This document shows positions 62,486 through 64,000 of a stretch of DNA of 64,000 nucleotides, piece by piece. Made by a program: the position numbers and the translations under genes. The DNA comes from CADBRN01 sp050944685. Lineage in GTDB: Bacteria; Bacillota; Clostridia; Lachnospirales; Lachnospiraceae. The notes beneath the pieces were generated by a model. It made no database searches, was not told the DNA's origin, and worked only from the letters and a program-made list of their open reading frames with translations. Where the stretch lies: assembly GCA_050944685.1 (NCBI GenBank), contig JBMNRP010000003.1, positions 62,001 through 126,000 on the forward strand, written 5' to 3'. How positions within the stretch are numbered: position 1 is the first letter of the stretch; each line of letters opens with the position of its first letter.

Positions 62486-62638
62486 TCAGCCGCTGCTCCT
62501 CCATCGGCCTGCATTCTGACAAATGTGCCGGAAAACTGCCCATTGAAGAAGCGCTGTCTTCCCCGCGCCGGGTGCCCGGTGCGGAACCGCAAAAAAGGGA
62601 GAAAACCCTTTTGCGGGATTTTTACCCGACTCTTCCAT
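62486..62638 (-). CDS. Possible small ORF or ATPase-gene remnant in the giant-gene leader
   Basis: ATG 62638 follows GAAGGA by seven bases and opens 50 codons. The peptide contains RAPGAGKTALLQW, which resembles a P-loop ATPase Walker A (the first Gly is Arg) but nothing else of such an enzyme. An overlapping frame from ATG 62643 also opens about 54 codons. A hairpin CCGCAAAAGGG...CCCTTTTTTGCGG lies within the reading frame. It may be a leader peptide, a decayed gene fragment or chance. Confidence 0.25.
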   Translation of the reverse strand: MEESGKNPAKGFSPFFAVPHRAPGAGKTALLQWAVFRHICQNAGRWRSSG

Positions 62639-62826
62639 AACATAATCCTTCCTAATTATTCGGTAAAACCATCGTGCTGAAAAACATTGGACAATAAACT
62701 GCTCAGCACTAATGTCACCTCCGACTGGAAACACACACCCGGTTCCGGATACTCCGTCTCTTTCTGTTCCTGGCAGAATTCCGGACGGCAGCAGATTCTC
62801 TGAAGCTTTTTCGCCGAATTTCCGGA

Positions 62827-62864
62827 TTGACCATTATTTATAGGTCAATTTTCGAAAATATCAG
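62827..62864 (-). promoter_or_regulatory. Probable promoter and operator for the giant-gene leader
   Basis: Minus strand CTGATA (62864-62859), 16-base spacer, TATAAA (62842-62837). A perfect inverted repeat TTGACC-N10-GGTCAA (62848-62827) brackets the -10 box, which suits a dimeric repressor. This would give a leader of about 490 bases before the giant start. Confidence 0.5.
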
Positions 62865-62865
62865 C

Positions 62866-63574
62866 GGCCGGGAATGATTTTTCCCCCTGCGACCAGTGGC
62901 ATTAGCAGGATTTCCGTATTCGATTTTTCAAGAAAAAATTTCGATTTCTACGTCCATTATAGCCTCTGCAGAAAAATATACAAGGTGTTTTGTGAAAATA
63001 ATGTGAAAATTGTCCTTTTTTTGTCCGGATTTTCCGGATTTCTCTGCACACTTTCTCTTTATTTTACACTTTTTCAGGCGTGTGGACTTTACATACATTT
63101 TTTATGCATTTTATTGTATATTTTGGCAAAAAATATTCAATGAAAGAAAACGCCTGCCCGCCGGCCGCGATTCCGCCGGATTTTTTCTGCGGGACATCAT
63201 CTGAGATACCTGAGCTGAAAAATTCTCCGGGCCGGAAGATTTTTGTCTCGTTTATTGGCGAGAAAAGCCAAAGATACTTCTTTACTTTTTCCTGGTCCGG
63301 TGATAAATTTAACGAGGATGGTATTCGCATGAACCGCATGGCGGCGCGAAATCGTACCTGTTTGTATGGAAATGGTAAAAGTTTTCGGCCTGCATCTGTA
63401 AAGACGCACTGCTTTCGCCGGAGGGCATTCATCTCTCCCGGCACACCGGACTTTCCGGAAGCACACGGAATATCAGAGCGGGACCAGGAAAGGACATCAC
63501 CGCCTGTTAATTTAAAGAAGAAACTTTTCCGGGACGCCCCCGGAATTCTTCGTATTAATGAGGAGGTGAGCCCT
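62866..63574. other. Long divergent intergenic region upstream of the DUF2520 gene
   Basis: No convincing gene. It contains a CCTGC...GCAGG hairpin (62886-62909), a TCCGGATTTTCCGGA palindrome (near 63024), an AT-rich stretch with TTTACA (near 63083), a plus-strand CCGGC/GCCGG hairpin followed by six T (63161-63186), and on the plus strand a structured-looking segment at about 63314-63356 (GGATGGTATTCGC paired with GCGAAATCGTACC). A weak plus-strand promoter TTTACT-N17-TAAATT is possible near 63281. Confidence 0.4.
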
Positions 63575-64000
63575 ATGGAGATCGGATTCATCGGCGCGGG
63601 AAAAGTCGGCTTTTCACTCGGCAGGATGTTCGTGGAAAAGGGACTTTCCGTGACGGGCTATTTCAGCAGGAATCCTGAATCTGCCGGCAAAGCGGCTGAA
63701 TTTACAGGCACACGGCATTTTGATGACATTCATTCACTGATGGAAGCGTGTGATGTCCTGTTTCTGACGGTGCCGGACGACGCGATTGCGTCGGTCTGGG
63801 AAGAGGTCAGATCGTTCCGGCCGGCCGGAAAAATTATCTGTCATTGCAGCGGGTCCGTTTCATCGACCGTCTTTAACGGAATAGAGGAATGCGGCGCATT
63901 CGGCTATTCTGTCCATCCGCTCCTGGCCGTATCAGACCGATACGAATCATTCAGGGAATTACCAAAAGCACTTTTTACAATTGAGGGAGCCAAAGAGCAT
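63575..64000 (+). CDS. Rossmann-fold / DUF2520 NAD(P)-binding protein (5' part, runs off the right edge)
   Basis: The ATG follows AGGAGGTGAG. The 142 visible codons give a dinucleotide-binding start MEIGFIGAGKVGFSLGRMF, strand-end GYFSRNPESAG, VLFLTVPDDAI, CHCSGSVSS and GYSVHPLLAVSD, the pattern of the YqfB/DUF2520 relatives of NADP oxidoreductases of the F420-dependent class. In many Clostridia this gene precedes panB-panC-panD, so a link to pantothenate synthesis (ketopantoate or similar reduction) is possible but those genes are outside the window. It is divergent from the giant gene. Confidence 0.85.
   Translation, partial: MEIGFIGAGKVGFSLGRMFVEKGLSVTGYFSRNPESAGKAAEFTGTRHFDDIHSLMEACDVLFLTVPDDAIASVWEEVRSFRPAGKIICHCSGSVSSTVFNGIEECGAFGYSVHPLLAVSDRYESFRELPKALFTIEGAKEH

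Noticed and set aside
62886..62909. Possible cobalamin riboswitch because of TGCCACTGG on the minus strand
   Set aside because: Only the short GCCACTG string fits; the other conserved blocks are absent and the gene downstream has no link to B12.
63314..63340. Possible T-box sequence (GGATGGTATTCGC resembling GGGTGGNACCGCG)
   Set aside because: Several positions that are nearly invariant in T-boxes differ, and no specifier stem was seen.

Overview
The window looks like chromosome of a fairly GC-rich member of the Clostridia, most likely Lachnospiraceae or a close relative. The evidence is Firmicutes-type gene sets (mecA; rapZ-whiA-crh-like; sua5-ywlE-like-upp; a DUF1858-fused Hcp homologue; an M16C insulinase next to an SseB-like gene), clear AGGAGG ribosome binding sites and sigma-A style promoters. 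This is inferred from gene content and order; no 16S gene is present. Almost every gene is on the minus strand; only mecA and the truncated gene at the right edge are on the plus strand. I saw no tRNA, rRNA, insertion sequence or CRISPR array.

Layout from left to right: the 5' part of lysS behind greA with its own promoter; an Hcp/prismane homologue that has lost the hybrid-cluster ligands; a copper module (csoR, then copA carrying a CopZ domain at its C terminus) under a CsoR-type operator; a run coiled-coil gene, sua5, inactive-looking ywlE-like gene, upp, comEB, udp, cdd, which is mainly pyrimidine salvage; a secreted family 18 glycosidase; mecA; a cell-wall and control cluster (valS, LTA-synthase-like gene, folC, a 55-codon gene, a TPR membrane protein, murB, rapZ, whiA, a Crh-like HPr paralogue); recO, era, an M16C protease and an SseB-like gene; apbE; an ammonium transporter fused to its own PII protein behind a leader with two terminator-like hairpins; a hypothetical gene; then tuf, fusA, rpsG and rpsL.

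One third of the window (41029-62334) is a single gene for a 7101-residue cell-surface protein: signal peptide, von Willebrand A domain, then about 45 immunoglobulin-like modules of three families (17 Spy0128-like, 24 DUF11/D2-like, 4 Cna_B-like), a Pro/Thr linker and a variant sortase signal. Lys and Asn at the expected isopeptide positions are kept in every module I could line up, and the 24 DUF11-like repeats also all keep an Asp. It would be a very long, covalently stiffened stalk displaying a VWA adhesin head. Its roughly 0.5 kb upstream region has an inverted-repeat operator over a promoter, a small reading frame and a terminator-like hairpin. The gene sits directly upstream of rpsL, where rpoB-rpoC are usually found.

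The points most worth a second look are the giant stalk protein and its leader, the Hcp homologue with substituted cluster ligands, the apparent internal start that could release a free CopZ from copA, the Cys-less LMW phosphatase homologue, the Lys15 Crh-like protein, and the amt-PII leader with an ANTAR-like hexaloop overlapping a terminator.
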